Shown here piece after piece: positions 12,612 through 25,471 of a stretch of 64,000 nucleotides of DNA (positions are counted from its first letter, which is position 1; the number at the start of each line of letters is the position of its first letter). Origin of the DNA: Polytrichum commune (lineage: Eukaryota; Streptophyta; Polytrichopsida; Polytrichales; Polytrichaceae). The notes beneath the pieces were generated by a model, which was not told the origin of the DNA, ran no database searches, and saw only the letters and a list, made by a program, of their open reading frames with translations. The stretch covers positions 31,126,001-31,190,000 of the forward strand of contig OX485803.1 in assembly GCA_950295325.1 (NCBI GenBank), read 5' to 3'. The position numbers and the translations under genes were made by a program.

Positions 12612-13914
12612 ATGTATGCTTCAAATTCAAGTAATCGAAGAGTAACTAGATCTCAAACCCATAATAATCGGTTGGAAGATAACGAAGTAGCAGAACAACG
12701 TAAGAGTGTTCCACTAACGCCAACCATGGCGTCTCAACCGCCGGATCCACCTCCGATAATACTTATCAAGAATACATTACCCGTTGTGCAACCGGTGGGT
12801 CTTCCGTCCGCTCCGCCGATGGTTCATTTTTCATCATTCGATGGAAATCCAAACCAAGATCCAATGGTGCATGTTCAAAGTTTTTTTAATGTCATTGTCA
12901 TGAGTTTGGTTAACGATGATCGTTATGCATTACTATGGTTTTTTCTAGTTTGAAGGGTAAGATGCTGGAATGGTTTTGGTCCAATTCTACCGCTTCATTT
13001 CCTACGTGAGCCTCTCTTAGAGACGCGTTTCTAAGAAAAATTGAAACGGTCGTAGATCAACGTGGTGCTCTTATCGTGTTGTTACAATTAAAACAAAGAG
13101 ATGATGAGACGATTACGGAGTTTGTGCGCAGGTTCAAATTGGTTAAAGATAGATGTAACGTGGCTCGACTTGATAAAAACACCATTCTCGGGTTTTTTCT
13201 TGAATCTTTATTAGAATGAGTGTCGCGGGAGGTGTTGATGCAAAATCCAACAATTGTATAACAAACGATGGATGCCTCTTCGATGGTGGAAAGACTAGAT
13301 CAAAGAGTGAACAAGGTAAGATTTGGAGAAGTGTCGATGCCACAATATGTTCCAGTATCTACGAAGGTGAATCCACCTTCGAAAGTATTTATTTCTCCTT
13401 ATGCATCGGCAACTCCTTATGGGGTAAGAATTCCGATGCTGAATTCAGAGTATTCTACACCCTTACTCACTCATATCTTACCTCCAAGCATGCTGTTTAG
13501 ATTATTAGAGGCCGCATCCAATGTAGGGGATATAGATGTGGAATCAAATATGAGACAATAATTGTTAGACACCATGAAAGAGGTCATGCATCAACAATTG
13601 TGACTATGAGTGAGCAAATGTCATGTATGATGCAACATAAATTACAGTATAGGCCTCCAACTCAAGAGTTTGGTCATGTTCAAACCGGATACATGTGCAC
13701 CAATTGTGGCCAACACGGTCACACAGTGGCAAACTGTTCTTCAAGATGGCCGAATACTCCATCCCGCCAAAAGTCTCACGGTGGAAACTTCAACAATGGA
13801 GGGCCAAATAGGAGGTGGAAGCCAAATATTCAAGGTTCTGGAGGCTTGGAGGTTGGTCCAAAGTGTTCAAATTGCAATGGACTTCGGATCAATGCAACCA
13901 ACCGGATAAAATAA
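12612..13914 (+). pseudogene. gag of the gypsy element
   Basis: Translation starts at 12612 with a basic, Ser/Asn-rich N-terminus and a proline-rich segment, then the capsid-like part (VHFSSFDGNPNQDP, later QRDDETITEFVRRFK). Near 13695-13736 there is a canonical zinc knuckle CTNCGQHGHTVANC (CX2CX4HX4C). A second knuckle begins at about 13861 (CSNCNG) but is broken by a frameshift. Several in-frame stops (for example near 12951, 13007 and 13217) and frame changes break the ORF. It encoded the structural protein that packages element RNA. Confidence 0.8.
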
Positions 13915-14438
13915 TTACCTTTGCACCACCTACGAGAAATCCGGATCAAATTCGCGCCAACCATAAAAGGACAAATGAGGCCATTTGATCCACATCCAGT
14001 AGAGCCTCCCAATCGCTCATTCTTTTATTCCAATGGAAATGTTTCAAAAGTGTTACCTCGACAAAATGAGCCCTCTCACTTGTTAAAATCTAGACCAGTG
14101 GTGGGAAAATGTAGTTAAGTTTACCGTCCACCTCATGCCACCAAGGTAAGTTTCAAGATGCTCGGACGGAGAGACCGGTTGAGATCCCATCATCTTCAAC
14201 TAATCTTGTACAAGTTTTTGAGGTTGAGGATATGTCGTTCAAATCGAAGGAGAAAGAAGATAGGGTATCGTATGCGGTACGAGAATGTCGAGGCTCCGAA
14301 GACTTAATTCTAGCTTTGGGAGAGGTAAGACCCGATACCTATGTTCTTCCAAATTTGACCGAGTTGGAAAATGTGGTAAATGCCGCTCATAATATAATTA
14401 ATGAGGATAATGTGATCAATTAAAATAATAGAGAATCA

Positions 14439-14900
14439 TTGTCACGGATTATTCCGGAGATTCTTGTCCCTCCAAAGCCAACGGATACCAACCGAAAGCC
14501 TTTGAGTCATAAAGGGTCATCTTCTAACGCTTACGATGTATGGGATGGTTTGGTACGTTTAAATGCCAATATTTCGGTGGCTCAACTCATAGAGGTGTCA
14601 CCAATCATTAAGAAAGCAATTCAAAGAGGTGTAGCTCGTCTACAGAAGAGTAGATCAACCCCAATTACACTTGTGGTACGCACGAACAATGTTTCAATCG
14701 TGGACACGGTAGTTCCGTGTTGTCTTGTACATGGAGGAAGTACGGTAAATATTATGCCATGGTCGACTATGGAGAAACTCGGGTTAAAGCTTAGTGGGCC
14801 GTCAACAGTCAACATCACCATGGCGGATCAACGGAATGTTTGACCGGAAGGTATGATAAAAAAACTTGAGGTTTTTACGGGAGGTGATACTTATGAGTGG
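14439..14900 (+). pseudogene. Aspartic protease region of the gypsy element
   Basis: The block LVHGGSTVNIMPW near 14725-14765 corresponds to the retroviral-type aspartic protease active site, usually read as LVDGGSGVNIMP in this plant clade. The catalytic Asp is replaced by His, so the protease is dead. The ORF opened at 14439 stops at 14843. Upstream, 13921-14423 holds further fragments of the gag-pro linker in shifted frames. Confidence 0.75.
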
Positions 14901-15727
14901 GATTTTCAAGTTCTTCGATTTGGAGACCACAACCGGTCTTATTGTTTATTGGTAGGACGACCGTGGTTAAAACTTTCAAATACGGTTACAGATTGGATGA
15001 AGGGTTGCATTACGGACGGAAGCCGTAATAATCGAACGAAGGTGAGAACAAAATGTCGTGTCGTAAAGTGCGCCGAACATGAGGTTCAATCAAGTAGTGA
15101 TTCTTCTTGCGATAGCAATGAAGAAACCGATGATAATGCCAATGATTATTATTACACTTAAGAGGAGAAACCTACAGATGAAGGCGGAGTAGGATCCCTA
15201 AAATATTTGGGCCCCGGATTATATGGATAGGAGGCGGATGACGAGTTTGTTGAATGACTTCGGGCTAATTCCACTTCCGAGGGCGAGGTAGAATCTTCTA
15301 TATTTGTAGGAATGATACATTGTTGCGAAGAACTTGATTTTAATGATGAATGGCCGAATCTTGCCACGTTAGTGAATGATATCAGTTGGGAGGATGTACG
15401 TAATGTAGAAGTGAACGGAACGATGATTGACGAGCTTGAATTACTTATAGACGAGGAGGATGTATGCCCTCCTTCCGTTTGGTGAAAACTCCAACCCATA
15501 CGAAGGTGATGACGGACGAGCTCCAAGGGATGGTGAAAGATTGGAATCTTATTCCAAATGAGTCGTCGCATGTACCGGACAATGATTGGAAGGTGATGAA
15601 CGTAGCAAACTACGGCGAGGATTCTAAATACATCAAGGTGGACAAGTAATTGATCGATAAAGAGGTGGAGGGCATAAAATAATTGGTAAAAGAATTCCGT
15701 GATGTTTTTGCTTGATCATATGAAGAT

Positions 15728-16410
15728 TTGGGGGATGGAAGACCAATCGAGGTTGCTAGCCATTCTATCCCTTTGATTCCCAAGGCAAAATTCATAAGAC
15801 AAAGACAAAGGCCGATGAATCCTCGGCTCGAACTATTGGTAAGAAAAAAACTAAAGAAGTTCACACGAGCCGGATTTAATCAACCCGTTGAGCTTACTAC
15901 AAAGGTTTCACCAATGCTAATTTTCGTAAAAAGAACGGAAATTTGAGGGTTTGCATCGATTATAGGGCCTTAAACAAGGTTACGCTTAGAAATCATTTTC
16001 CGCTTCCTTTTATGAACAATATTTTAGAAGAGGTCGTTTGTCATACTATATAGTCATTTGCGGATGGTTACTCCGGAAACAATCAGATTCACGTAGTGCA
16101 AAGCGATTGGTTTAAGACGGCGTTTACCACACTGTGGGGGTCATTTATTTATGTAGTGATGTCTTTTGGATTATATAATGCCCCGGCTACATTCCAAAGG
16201 GCGATGACGTATATTTTTTCCGATCTTTTGCATAAGTCGATGGCGGTTCTCATTGATGAAGTTTGTGTACATGGTCCGAAAGAGAGTTATTTTAAAGACC
16301 TACGGACTTGGTTTGAACGTTGCCAAAAATATTATATATCCCTTAACCCCGAGAAAATAATTTTGTTTGTTTTACATAGTATCTAGCTAGGATATTTGGT
16401 CTCAAAAGAA
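15728..16410 (+). pseudogene. Reverse transcriptase of the gypsy element
   Basis: Readable motifs in order: FVKRT followed after a frame change by NLRVCIDYRALNKVT, then FADGYSG, FKTAFTTLWGSF and VMSFGLYNAPATFQRAM. The catalytic box reads VLIDEV (16246-16263), where the usual second Asp of xxDD is Glu. A stop at 16384-16386 separates this from LGYLVS. These are unmistakable Ty3/gypsy RT landmarks with one altered catalytic residue and several frameshifts. Confidence 0.88.
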
Positions 16411-16639
16411 GGTAGGTTATCGGACTCCAAGAAAGTAAAAGTCACTAACGAACTACTGCCACCGAAAAATGTGCCGAAGATGCGGAGTGCATTGGGCCAT
16501 ATTGGATGGTATCGAGAGGTCATCGAGGACTATGTCAATACGGCTATTCCTCTCACGAACCTAACGAAGAAGGACATACCGTTTTATTGGACTCAAGAAT
16601 ATCAAAATGTATTTGATATTTTAAAAGGTAAGCTCACGA

Positions 16640-17045
16640 ACACCCCATGTTTAATCTCTTCCAATTGGGATCTACCCTTTCATATCCATTGCGATGCTTC
16701 TAATTTTGCGGTGGGTAGGACTCTTTGCCAACCATTCGGAGATACAAAAAAGGATCGTCCTATAGCCTTTACTAGTAGACAACTTACGGGAGCGGAACGA
16801 AACTACGCTACAACGGGGCGTGAGGCTTAGGTCATCGTGTTTTCGGTAAAGAAATATCGACATTATCTTTTGTTAACTAAGGTTGTATTTTTTGTTAATC
16901 ATATGGCTTTACGTTATTTGGTTAACAAATCCGATTTGAACGAGCGGATTGTTCGTTGAGTGTTGTTCTTACAAGAATTCGATTATGAGGTGGTGTACAA
17001 ACCGGGAATGATGCATCACCAAACGGATCTTTTATCGCAGATCTC
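16640..17045 (+). pseudogene. RNase H of the gypsy element
   Basis: Continues from the RT connection domain (LGHIGWYREVIEDYVNTAIP; FYWTQEYQNVFDILK). The RNase H start FHIHCDASNFAVG lies near 16678, followed by RPIAFTSRQLTGAERNY, YRHYLL and ALRYLVNK, ending DYEVVYKPG and TDLLSQI near 17040. In-frame stops at 16828-16830 and about 16957 interrupt it. Only one RNase H domain is seen. Confidence 0.85.
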
Positions 17046-17279
17046 CGAGGAAAAAGCTACGGGTGAACAAATTGATGATGAATTTTCCAATGCGGCACTA
17101 TTTGCGGTGTCTACGGTGCCGAACCCGGTGTGGTATAATCATGTTGCGGATTTTTTGAATACTCTATCAATGCCAGAGAATTTGTCCAAGATTTAATGCC
17201 GTAAGGTCTGAATGCAAAGCCGACATTTTGCTTTGATTTCGGGCAAGCTTTATCGGCGAGGAACATATGGAATGTTTCG

Positions 17280-17982
17280 TAGGTGCATTGACTCTAGTGA
17301 GATGCCGAAGATGTTGGAGGGGGCTCATAATAGCCCTTGTGTAGATCATTTCGCGGAGATGTTGATTATACATAAGGCACATTGAGCGGGATACTTTTGG
17401 CCAACAATATTTAAGAATGCTTACGAGCATGCTCGTAAGTGTGATTCATGCCAACGGTACTCATGCTAGGATGTAGGGTTCGGCATGCCTCTTCAACATT
17501 TTTTGCCTTTAGCTCCATTTGAAAAATAAAGTATAGACTATGTGGGTCAAGTGCATCCAGCATCGTCACGACAAATTAACTACATTCTGGTCGCAGCAGA
17601 GTATTTGACGAAGTGGGCCGAAGCGAAGGCAGTGAAGAAAGACGATGCTAAGATATCCGCCATATTTTTGTACGACAACATCATCACTCGGTTCGGTTTT
17701 CTGAAGGTGTTAGTTAGTATCCAAGGATCTCACTTTATGAATGAAATGATCGCGGAATTGACCGCGCATTTTAAGATACATAATCAATTTTTGGTTCCTT
17801 ACCATCCTCAAATGAACGGCCAAACGGAACGGACAAATCAGACCTTGTGTAGGATTTTACGAAAGACGGTGGATGATTCAAAGAAGGATTGGAATTTGAA
17901 ACTTTCCGCCGCTCTTTGGGCCTATCGTACGACTTCTAAGATTATTACACACCATCCAATTTTCATTGATTTACGGAATTGA
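17280..17982 (+). pseudogene. Integrase of the gypsy element
   Basis: An HHCC-like zinc region (PCVDHFAEM to CDSCQRYS, about 17338-17465) is followed by the catalytic core. The first Asp is present in SIDYVGQ (about 17530). The second is lost: SIQGSHF instead of SDQGSHF at 17715-17735. The Glu is present in NGQTERTNQTL (17816-17850). Stops interrupt the zinc region and the start of the core. The frame ends at 17982 but related tail sequence continues in other frames to about 18310. Confidence 0.85.
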
Positions 17983-18313
17983 GGCCTATTGACTTTGAAA
18001 TTGAAACGTTACGAATTGCGGAGAATGAGAGGTTGGATACTTTGAAATCTATTGAGCACCGGTTGAAGGTTCTAGAAGGTTTGAACGAAGCGCGGATGTT
18101 GAATGCGCAACACATTGAGACACATCGACGATGGAAGAAGGTGGTTTTGATAAGAAACAAAATATTCGTTTTTTCAAAGCGGTTCAATGGGTCTTATCCC
18201 TTAATAAGATCTTATTAAGAGATAAAATTTTATTGAGGGATTTTTCAGGGAAGTTCGACGTTCTTTGGTCAGGTTCGTATGTAGTGAAGAAAGTGTTTGC
18301 TAATGGTTCGTAA
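17979..18313 (+). pseudogene. Integrase C-terminal tail of the gypsy element
   Basis: Reads RPIDFEIETLRIAENERL, a helical stretch with HRLKVLEGLNEAR, then in another frame IRFFKAVQWVL and GKFDVLWSGSYVVKKVFANG. This is the tail type seen in non-chromoviral plant Ty3/gypsy elements. A small tandem repeat (LLRDKILLRD, near 18210-18240) looks like a local duplication. Confidence 0.65.
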
Positions 18314-18571
18314 TTGTTAGAGACATTGGCGGAAGATGCCTTTCCTATCCAAACGAGTGGGGAGGCTGGATGGGTTTGACAATTTGTTATCTTAGATATA
18401 ATATATTTAGTCCAAACCCACTCCGTTGGGGGAAGGAAGGCGGTTTTGAAAACTTTATTATCTATAGGTTTAAGTCACTCCGATTGGGGCGGACATTTCG
18501 TCTTTATTTGGTATTTTGATGCAGGATGATGTGATCGAATGAATGCGCGAAGCAAGAAGATGAATTCATTA
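18314..18571 (+). other. 3' non-coding region and purine-rich tract of the gypsy element
   Basis: Non-coding, with short repeated phrases (ACTCCGTTGGGG, ACTCCGATTGGGG). A purine-rich stretch GCGAAGCAAGAAGATGAA (about 18546-18563) sits just before the retained part of the 3' LTR. Because the start of the 3' LTR is missing, this need not be the original polypurine tract. Confidence 0.4.
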
Positions 18572-19212
18572 TGATTTTTATATAAAAAAACAGTTTACTT
18601 CAGAAGTTTGTCACATCTTACTTTTAAGTCTGATTCCAACGTATCTTATATACATAGATAGATGTTAAAGTCTTCTTTCTAACAAAATAGTTTCATTCAA
18701 ATCATAATTTTTTTCTAGAATTTATGAGCGTTTCTGTGAGATAACTTCTATTGTGGTACTGCTAAGTTTGTAACTTCACCCCGGCTAGCTGGAAAGTCTA
18801 TTTTCAATCATTTTTATATGTCTAGATAGGTCTTAAAATTATCTTTTTATTCATATTAATTTCATTGAAATCTAAAATTTAGACTAGAAATTATAAATAA
18901 CTATGTGATGCAGCTCACATAAACCTCATTTCTTGATATTCCTTCTCAAATAGTTAGAAGTTCTAAAATATTATATTAGTATTTGATCTCCTTTGTGTTG
19001 AAGTTTAGTAATTGAATTATATTAGAAAGGTCTAGGTTGCCGATTTCAAGGTAACTAAACTTAGATGGGGCTAATTAGATGCTTCGAAAGCTAACTACAA
19101 TTTTTTCACTCATAAGACTTTTGAACTTTAGAAAATGTTATTTGTAAAGCAAAGGTAAATATGATTCAATCCTTTGGCTTGAAAACCAAAGGAATGCCTA
19201 CTTTACCTCACA
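18572..19212 (+). repeat. 3' LTR of the gypsy element, 5'-truncated
   Basis: Aligns with 11483-12107 of the 5' LTR (shared phrases include TATATACATAGATAGAT and CTTCACCCCGGCTAGCTG) and ends CCTCACA before the duplication TTTAG. About 840 bp matching the 5' LTR start, including TATA box and polyadenylation signal, are missing. By eye roughly one base in six differs over the shared part, so the insertion is old. Confidence 0.85.
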
Positions 19213-19217
19213 TTTAG
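19213..19217. repeat. Target site duplication TTTAG (right)
   Basis: Exact copy of 10637-10641, immediately after the CA end of the 3' LTR. Confidence 0.85.
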
Positions 19218-22200
19218 CTAGTCGGAGCTTTTAACTAGCTAAATAGTTGCTCACATAGTTAGTTGCTCACATAGTTAGTTGTCAAAGGTCTACATGAATT
19301 GTTGTCATGCATGATCACATATATATTAAGATTGAAGAGATTGTTTAGAAAATAATTGAATAAATGACATGCTCATGGTTTTTTGGAGCAACTCTCATAG
19401 GTGTCATAGTGATAGTATCTATGTCACCACATGTGTAAACCATTTTGGGCTTTGGAGATCTAAAATCTATGATACATTATTATATGACGTGTTTAGAATA
19501 TACAAGTCATGATACCACATGTTGTACATTTGGAAGATGTGTGATACACAATTAAATAATATTAGAAACATTAGTATATTGCTCAATTATCAATATAAAT
19601 TGCATTAAAATTTAATGTTACACATTTCTTTGATGAGTGGGCCATATTCAATTTTATTTGGTCTGCGTATTGGTGGGTGGGAGGTCCAAACCCCCTATCA
19701 TTTGGTAGATATTGGTGGGTGTATCCATTGACATTATAAGAAGCTTCTATTCTTACATTTTAACGTTTTTCTTTTTTCAAAACTGAAACATGTTGAATAC
19801 AAATTGTTGGCAAAAATGTGGAGGATTACAACTTACATATACTATTTCCATGGCTCTCTAAGCTTTGTTACCTCTCCTTTTCCCCAAGACAATAGGAAGG
19901 AACATACTATTTGACAAGCTTTGAAGTCCATAACGGCTCCAAAAGCTTTGATGGACATGCATGGACCATACACCTAGATTTCACCTTGCTTTGTATTTTC
20001 CAATTCCATGGGCTTGACAATGGCCAATGAGATAGTAGCATGGGTGACATTGTAGATTTTCAAACATGATTTGGAAAGTATCATGAATCACAATGCACTT
20101 TGACATATGGATAAAGGTTGATGATACCATTGTGAACAATTCAAGTATTGAATGCCATTTGGCATACTTATGATGTGACAACTATCTTCCCAATGTCATT
20201 GCATAAATACGCTAGAACCATGTGGCTAGGGAAGGGAACTCTATATATTATTTATTTTTTTAAGACATTTTGAAAACTTTTGAAAACTTTTTTTGGTATG
20301 GTTGTTTTTTTCCATCCACAATTCCATGTAAAAATGCCCTCCATTCATCAAAATTATTAGATTTTACATGTCAAGCCTTCATGTACTCGTTTTTTTTTCT
20401 TTTTTTTCTTTTTATTGACATTTTATTTCTCTCCAGAATTTCCAACAAAACGACCTCCTTTCATCCATTACTTTTCATCAACTTTATTTTCACGTGGTTT
20501 TAAATGTCAAACCTTTCATGTCTTCTTCTTTGTTTATCTTTTGTTTACATTATTTTTGTGTGATTTTTTAATCCACAAATTTCATGCAAAAATTCTCACC
20601 TTTCATTAATTACTTTTCATGTGGAGTTCATACGTATATACTTTATTTGATTACTCGAAGATTAAGCTCCAATGAATTCATAGTTTATCCTTCCATATTC
20701 TCCATATATGTTTATAATGTGAAACCCGAATATCCTTATAACCTTTCACATTTAACTAAGACTAGCAATCAATAAGATGATTCATTAATAACCTCTCAAA
20801 CATACCCTTTTACATCCATTGTCATGCCATGCATGCACACATGAATTCCATACGAAAACATTATATATTGTCCACGCATGACATGAGAATTACTGTTGAC
20901 AACTAGAACCCCATAGCAAATTATGTAGCATTTTTAATTTTATTTAAAAGTTGGAAATTATTTCAATTTCAAATTCTTAAATTTGTATTTCATATTTTAA
21001 TATATATTTCTTGTTTAATGAAAAATTTTAAATGCTTATTCTACTAAAATTCCAAGTTTCTTTAAAAGTGACAATCTTGTCAAGATATTGAATTTATTGA
21101 GATTTCTTAATCATTTTCATTGAAATTTATCATTTTTTTCCATAAATTCATCCACAATTATGTACAAAGAGTGTTGCACAACTCTTTGATTTGACATCTC
21201 AAATTCAGATGTAGTAAGTGAGTTTGTTTTTGGGAAAAAGAGATTCTAGGAAGTAACTTACAAAATTTGATGATTTCTTATAAGTATATGGAGCATCATA
21301 GTCATATTTCAAACACAAATTTCCATAGTTTTCTATAATGCAATTGGTAGACAACACGATTTTGGGGAGGAAAGATGGCAATAAACATTAAAGTCAATCT
21401 CCCAAGAAATAATCAAGCATTCATGAAAACAAATTACAAAATCATCTAGCAATAGCATGTAAAAGAAACTTGTGCTCTCCATATAAAATTGTTGACAATT
21501 TGGATAGGTGTGTCTCTTCATATAAAATTAAACTCCATATTGAATTGCAATTCCTAACACCCCATCCTTTTATCCTCAATCCACTATATGAGAAGAAAGG
21601 GAAGGATCCAATGGGGTGACTATATACTACTCATGGACCAATGACATGAGATTTTTCTTGGAGAACACTCTAGATAAATCTAGAGAATTTGGTGCTTGCA
21701 ATAGCTTTCAATTTGGGAGAAGACCTTATTGATAACCTTGAACTAGTGTATGTGTGTATTTATATATATATATATATATATCCGCAAGCAAGCAAGATGA
21801 TTGTGGTACAAATTACACCCACTTTTTGGACATGCTTGGTAGTGAGAATCATGCCAAGACATGCTTCAGATTTATGAAGGTTGAAAATTGCTATGATCAT
21901 AGTTGTGGTCTAGTTAAAGTAAGACTCATGCCATGGTGTTTCTTGTGTGTTTTTTGGATTACAATTTAAACAATATGTACAAAGCTTTATTTAAACCCTA
22001 AAGGATTGGGAGGCCATATTTGGCCTTTTCAACAATTTTGAGGAGATCCACAGAGTTTGGGATGATTGTTAAATTGAACGAGGTAAAGTGCAAAGAGTTT
22101 GTACCATAATTGTTAATGTTGTGCAAAAAATGACGTTTTTAGAATTTAATCCAGTAAGAAGTGGTGTCGTGAACCCTAGGGTATTTACACTAAATACCCA

Positions 22201-22740
22201 AGGGTCTTCATATAAAGGATAAATACCATTGGCTCAGATTTTGCAACATCTACATATTATCATTTTAAGTGTGGAAAGAATGGGGTTCTATCCTTGAGAT
22301 AAAAAGTCAATCGGAGGAGTGCGAAGATTTTTGTTGAAGGACACAACCTTGTGTTCTTGGCTCTTAATCTTTAACTCACTAAATTTTTGATTGTAAGATG
22401 TTGACTTTGGCAACATAACATAAATTGGTTTTGTTGGTTTTCATAGCACGTGGCCCCACTTCACACCAATATTATCACTATACAAACCATGTGCAACAAC
22501 CATCCACTTCTTTGCCCATTATTGGCTACATGCTCTTGCTCTATATTTTTTTGCTCTTTTGCTCTCTTTTTGTTGTTTCTCTTTCTCTTGTTTCTCTTGC
22601 TCTTAGATCTCTTGCTTTAGGGTAATATTATCTTGAGGCTACTGCTCTTTTTTTGTTGTTGCTCTTGGACCTCTTGCTTTAAGGCACTACTATCTTGATC
22701 TAGGTTATTATTCTCTTGCTTCTCATGTCCTAAACGTAGA
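19218..22740. other. AT-rich non-coding region
   Basis: No gene is supportable; ORFs are short and AT/T-rich (for example around 20270-20775). A short tandem repeat (GTTGCTCACATAGTTA, twice, near 19246-19285) lies next to the gypsy element. A (TA)n microsatellite occurs at about 21757-21780. CT-rich low complexity with repeated CTCTTGCT words runs from about 22530 to 22720. Confidence 0.4.
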
Positions 22741-22926
22741 ATTGAACTAAAACAATTACTACAAAATGAAGATGACTAAAAATATAAAAAAATATAAAAA
22801 AAATATTATCAATGGTTATGTATATGTAGAAAAAAATATCATAATTTTAATCTATGGCATATAATATAGGGGTAACAAACTTTTGTTCACACGTGGTTAT
22901 GAAACATAAGGGGGTGTGATCGCCCC
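22741..22926 (+). repeat. Dispersed repeat, copy 1 (inverted partner at 32390-32572)
   Basis: From AATTGAACTAAAACAATTAC to TGTGATCGCCCC this segment matches the reverse complement of 32390-32572. Shared phrases include TATTATCAATGGTTATG, GTAGAAAAAAATATCATAAT and CGTGGTTATGAAAC. Identity is high by eye. The family was not identified. Confidence 0.75.
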
Positions 22927-25471
22927 AAGTATGAAGACCAATACAAAATTCATATAATGGTCATATAAATGGACATATGGCCATTACCAACTTAGCACCT
23001 TTGCAATATGGTATAATTTGATTCTTCAACATTTTCATGTGGATTTTATAAGAAAGAAAGATGACTTAGTGTTGCCATTGCCGTGAAATATGATGTTGCT
23101 TCATTTCGAATTGGTCTAAGTCTATATGTAATCCCAAAATAGGCATTACAAAAATTAGAGGGCCCCCAACAACTATTGCCTCCTTTCAATAGTGTACGCC
23201 TTGAATGATGGAGGACAAACTGGCCAACACCTATCTCCCCCAAAGTTCCCATGGGATGTAGGTTAAGGCCTTGGGATTAAGCCACCTTTGATAGGTTCAA
23301 TATATACGATTGGACTAGTGGGTAAGTTTTTGGTTTAACAAATTAAATTTGTTCACAAGATGGTCAATCGAGTATAAAGTTTCTCTTGTAAAACAAAGAA
23401 ACCCTGAATTTTTAATTTGTTGGTTTGAATCTTCCTAATGCTATGTTTCTTTACGTGACAAACATCAACAAACAAGGAACTTGTTGCACACCTCTCCATG
23501 AGGAGTGCCCGAAACACCATGGGCACAAGGGGGACCCCGGAGTGACACCCGGGACTTGTGGCGCCGTTGGTGAGAGGGCCCAAGTGATCCTAGTGTGGGT
23601 GAAGGCCCCAGGCGTTGGGAACGCCTCCCACCCACAGAGACTAGGAGGCACGAGGGTAAGGCCACTATCAACTCCTATCGGAAACTCCCCTCTAGGTGTA
23701 TAATTTTCTGACGAAGTTTCTCCACTCAACTTGGAGGGAGTGGTCTCCTCTTCAAGTTAAGCTCCTAATTCTAATGTATCTAGAATTGATCTAGTTCTAG
23801 GTTCAACATTTAAGCAACTCTCTATTCTAACATCATCTTGTGCTAATCTATCACTAGTTCTAGAGGATCGCCTCTTTCACGTAGATTTTTCTAATCCTAC
23901 TATCACGCTTGGTTTTTGAGAACGTGTCTTACCTTGCATTCCATAAGCACCGATCAACCCTTATTTGACCCAAGCACAATTCTCACATTTCCCCTCTTAA
24001 TCTTTCCACTTATCTTGGTGTAAATAAAAATTATGGAGGTGAGGAAAAAGAACCTGCAAGCCAACTTAGGTGAACAATCCCAAACAGGGGATAGGCATGT
24101 TCATGCCCATTCTTGGTCAAGTCAGAGCATCACCTCCGTTCTTTCTCTCGAATGAGCACTCACCACAATACCGATGGTGAGGGGTTGACCGTCGCCATAC
24201 ATCATATCGAAAACCAAGGTATCACCCTTAAGTTTCCAATATAATGCTATGACTAAAGAATTACCCTCTACGTCGGATAATGACAATGATGAATACAAAA
24301 ATCGTTTCTTAATTACTTAAAAATTCAATTGGAAGAAGGTGCTCGTACCTTAAGCTATCGCTTCCCCCTGCAAGTTAGCACTCCCCTCAATCGCGGTTCA
24401 ATCGTGATATAACCATCACCAAAGCCTAACTAATACTTCTAATTATGTCATCACTTACAAACCCCGAAACTTGGAGACTCACCCCGAGGTGAGTGTCAAA
24501 ATCAAAAGTCCTAAATTAATTATCCATCTAAAAATTTAATTAGCTAGCGATCTTAGGTTCCTTTTGATCTTTTTATCAAAATCCCAAGAGGGTGGCGAAC
24601 GCACCTTCACCGTGCTCCTTCCTCAATAATGAAATTGCATAAATCACAATGCAATTCATTCCAAGAAAATAATTGAGAATAAAACTACTCTAATAATTTC
24701 AAATATAAAACCCAAGAGAGGATACTTACCGAACCTCGAGTGCTCCTTCCTCCCTCTCAAGTTTGTATCTCCACATTCTCCTACTTGCCTCCAAGTCTTC
24801 TAGTTGCCTCCAAGTCTTCTAATTACTACCCGCTTCACTCCCGGCATACGCACCATTTATGTGAGGCCAAACCCACCACCCTTAAGCGTCCTAGTCCGGG
24901 TGATGGTTTTGAGAATCACATGTATTGTTTGTGTATTGAAAATGCTCCCTTCACATCCCAAGGCATTTATTTCATTTTGAATCACTTTGTTTATTAATGG
25001 TAGCCTCTTGACTTGTGGCCGAATTGACCTTCTCAAGGGTCCAACCGGCGGCCTTGGCAACACAAGCTCTCAAAGATATTCCCCTTTGGCCTTTGATTAT
25101 CCTCTCCTTCACTTTTCCATTGCTAGAGTCTTCCACTTTCTCCATCGGCCTAACCTCCTTTGTCTCGCCACCGCGGATGTCCTCCACCTTCTCCATTAGT
25201 AATCCAAGTGATTTATTTTGACCAATAGGTTCAAGTGTTGAAAAACACTTTTATCAATGGTTCAAGCACCAATACATTCAAAAATCACACATGCCCTACC
25301 TAGCCTAATGAATCCGATACTTACCTAAGGCCTAAGATATTCTAAAATAATCTATTATGGTCTAAGGTTAATTTGTGGTGAGGCAGCTAAGGTTACTATG
25401 TATTGATTTGTTAAGTGAAGGCCTAACAAGGCTTAGCCCAGGCTTAATCCAAGATTTGCCCCGGCCCATTA
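22927..25471. other. Non-coding region with a GC-rich block
   Basis: No gene is seen. 23480-23700 is markedly GC-richer than its surroundings, with ORFs on both strands but no protein signature. From about 23930 the sequence resembles retrotransposon LTR or leader material running to 26540. No tRNA or rRNA match was recognised in the GC-rich block. Confidence 0.35.

Larger units (their letters stand above)
10642..19212 (+). mobile_element. Ty3/gypsy LTR retrotransposon, non-chromoviral, decayed
   Basis: An 8.57-kb element bounded by the 5-bp duplication TTTAG. Order: 5' LTR, leader, gag, protease, reverse transcriptase, RNase H, integrase, 3' non-coding, 3' LTR, which is the Ty3/gypsy order. 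After the integrase core comes a tail of the Athila/Tat-related kind (FKAVQWVL and YVVKKVFANGS) with no chromodomain visible. Many in-frame stops of the TGG to TAG/TGA and CGA to TGA kind break all domains, consistent with decay of methylated cytosines. The LTRs differ visibly over their shared part and in length. The element cannot encode functional proteins. Confidence 0.92.

Noticed and set aside
23480-23703. GC-rich block as rRNA, tRNA or gene exon
   Set aside because: No recognisable RNA motif; open frames on both strands reflect GC content.
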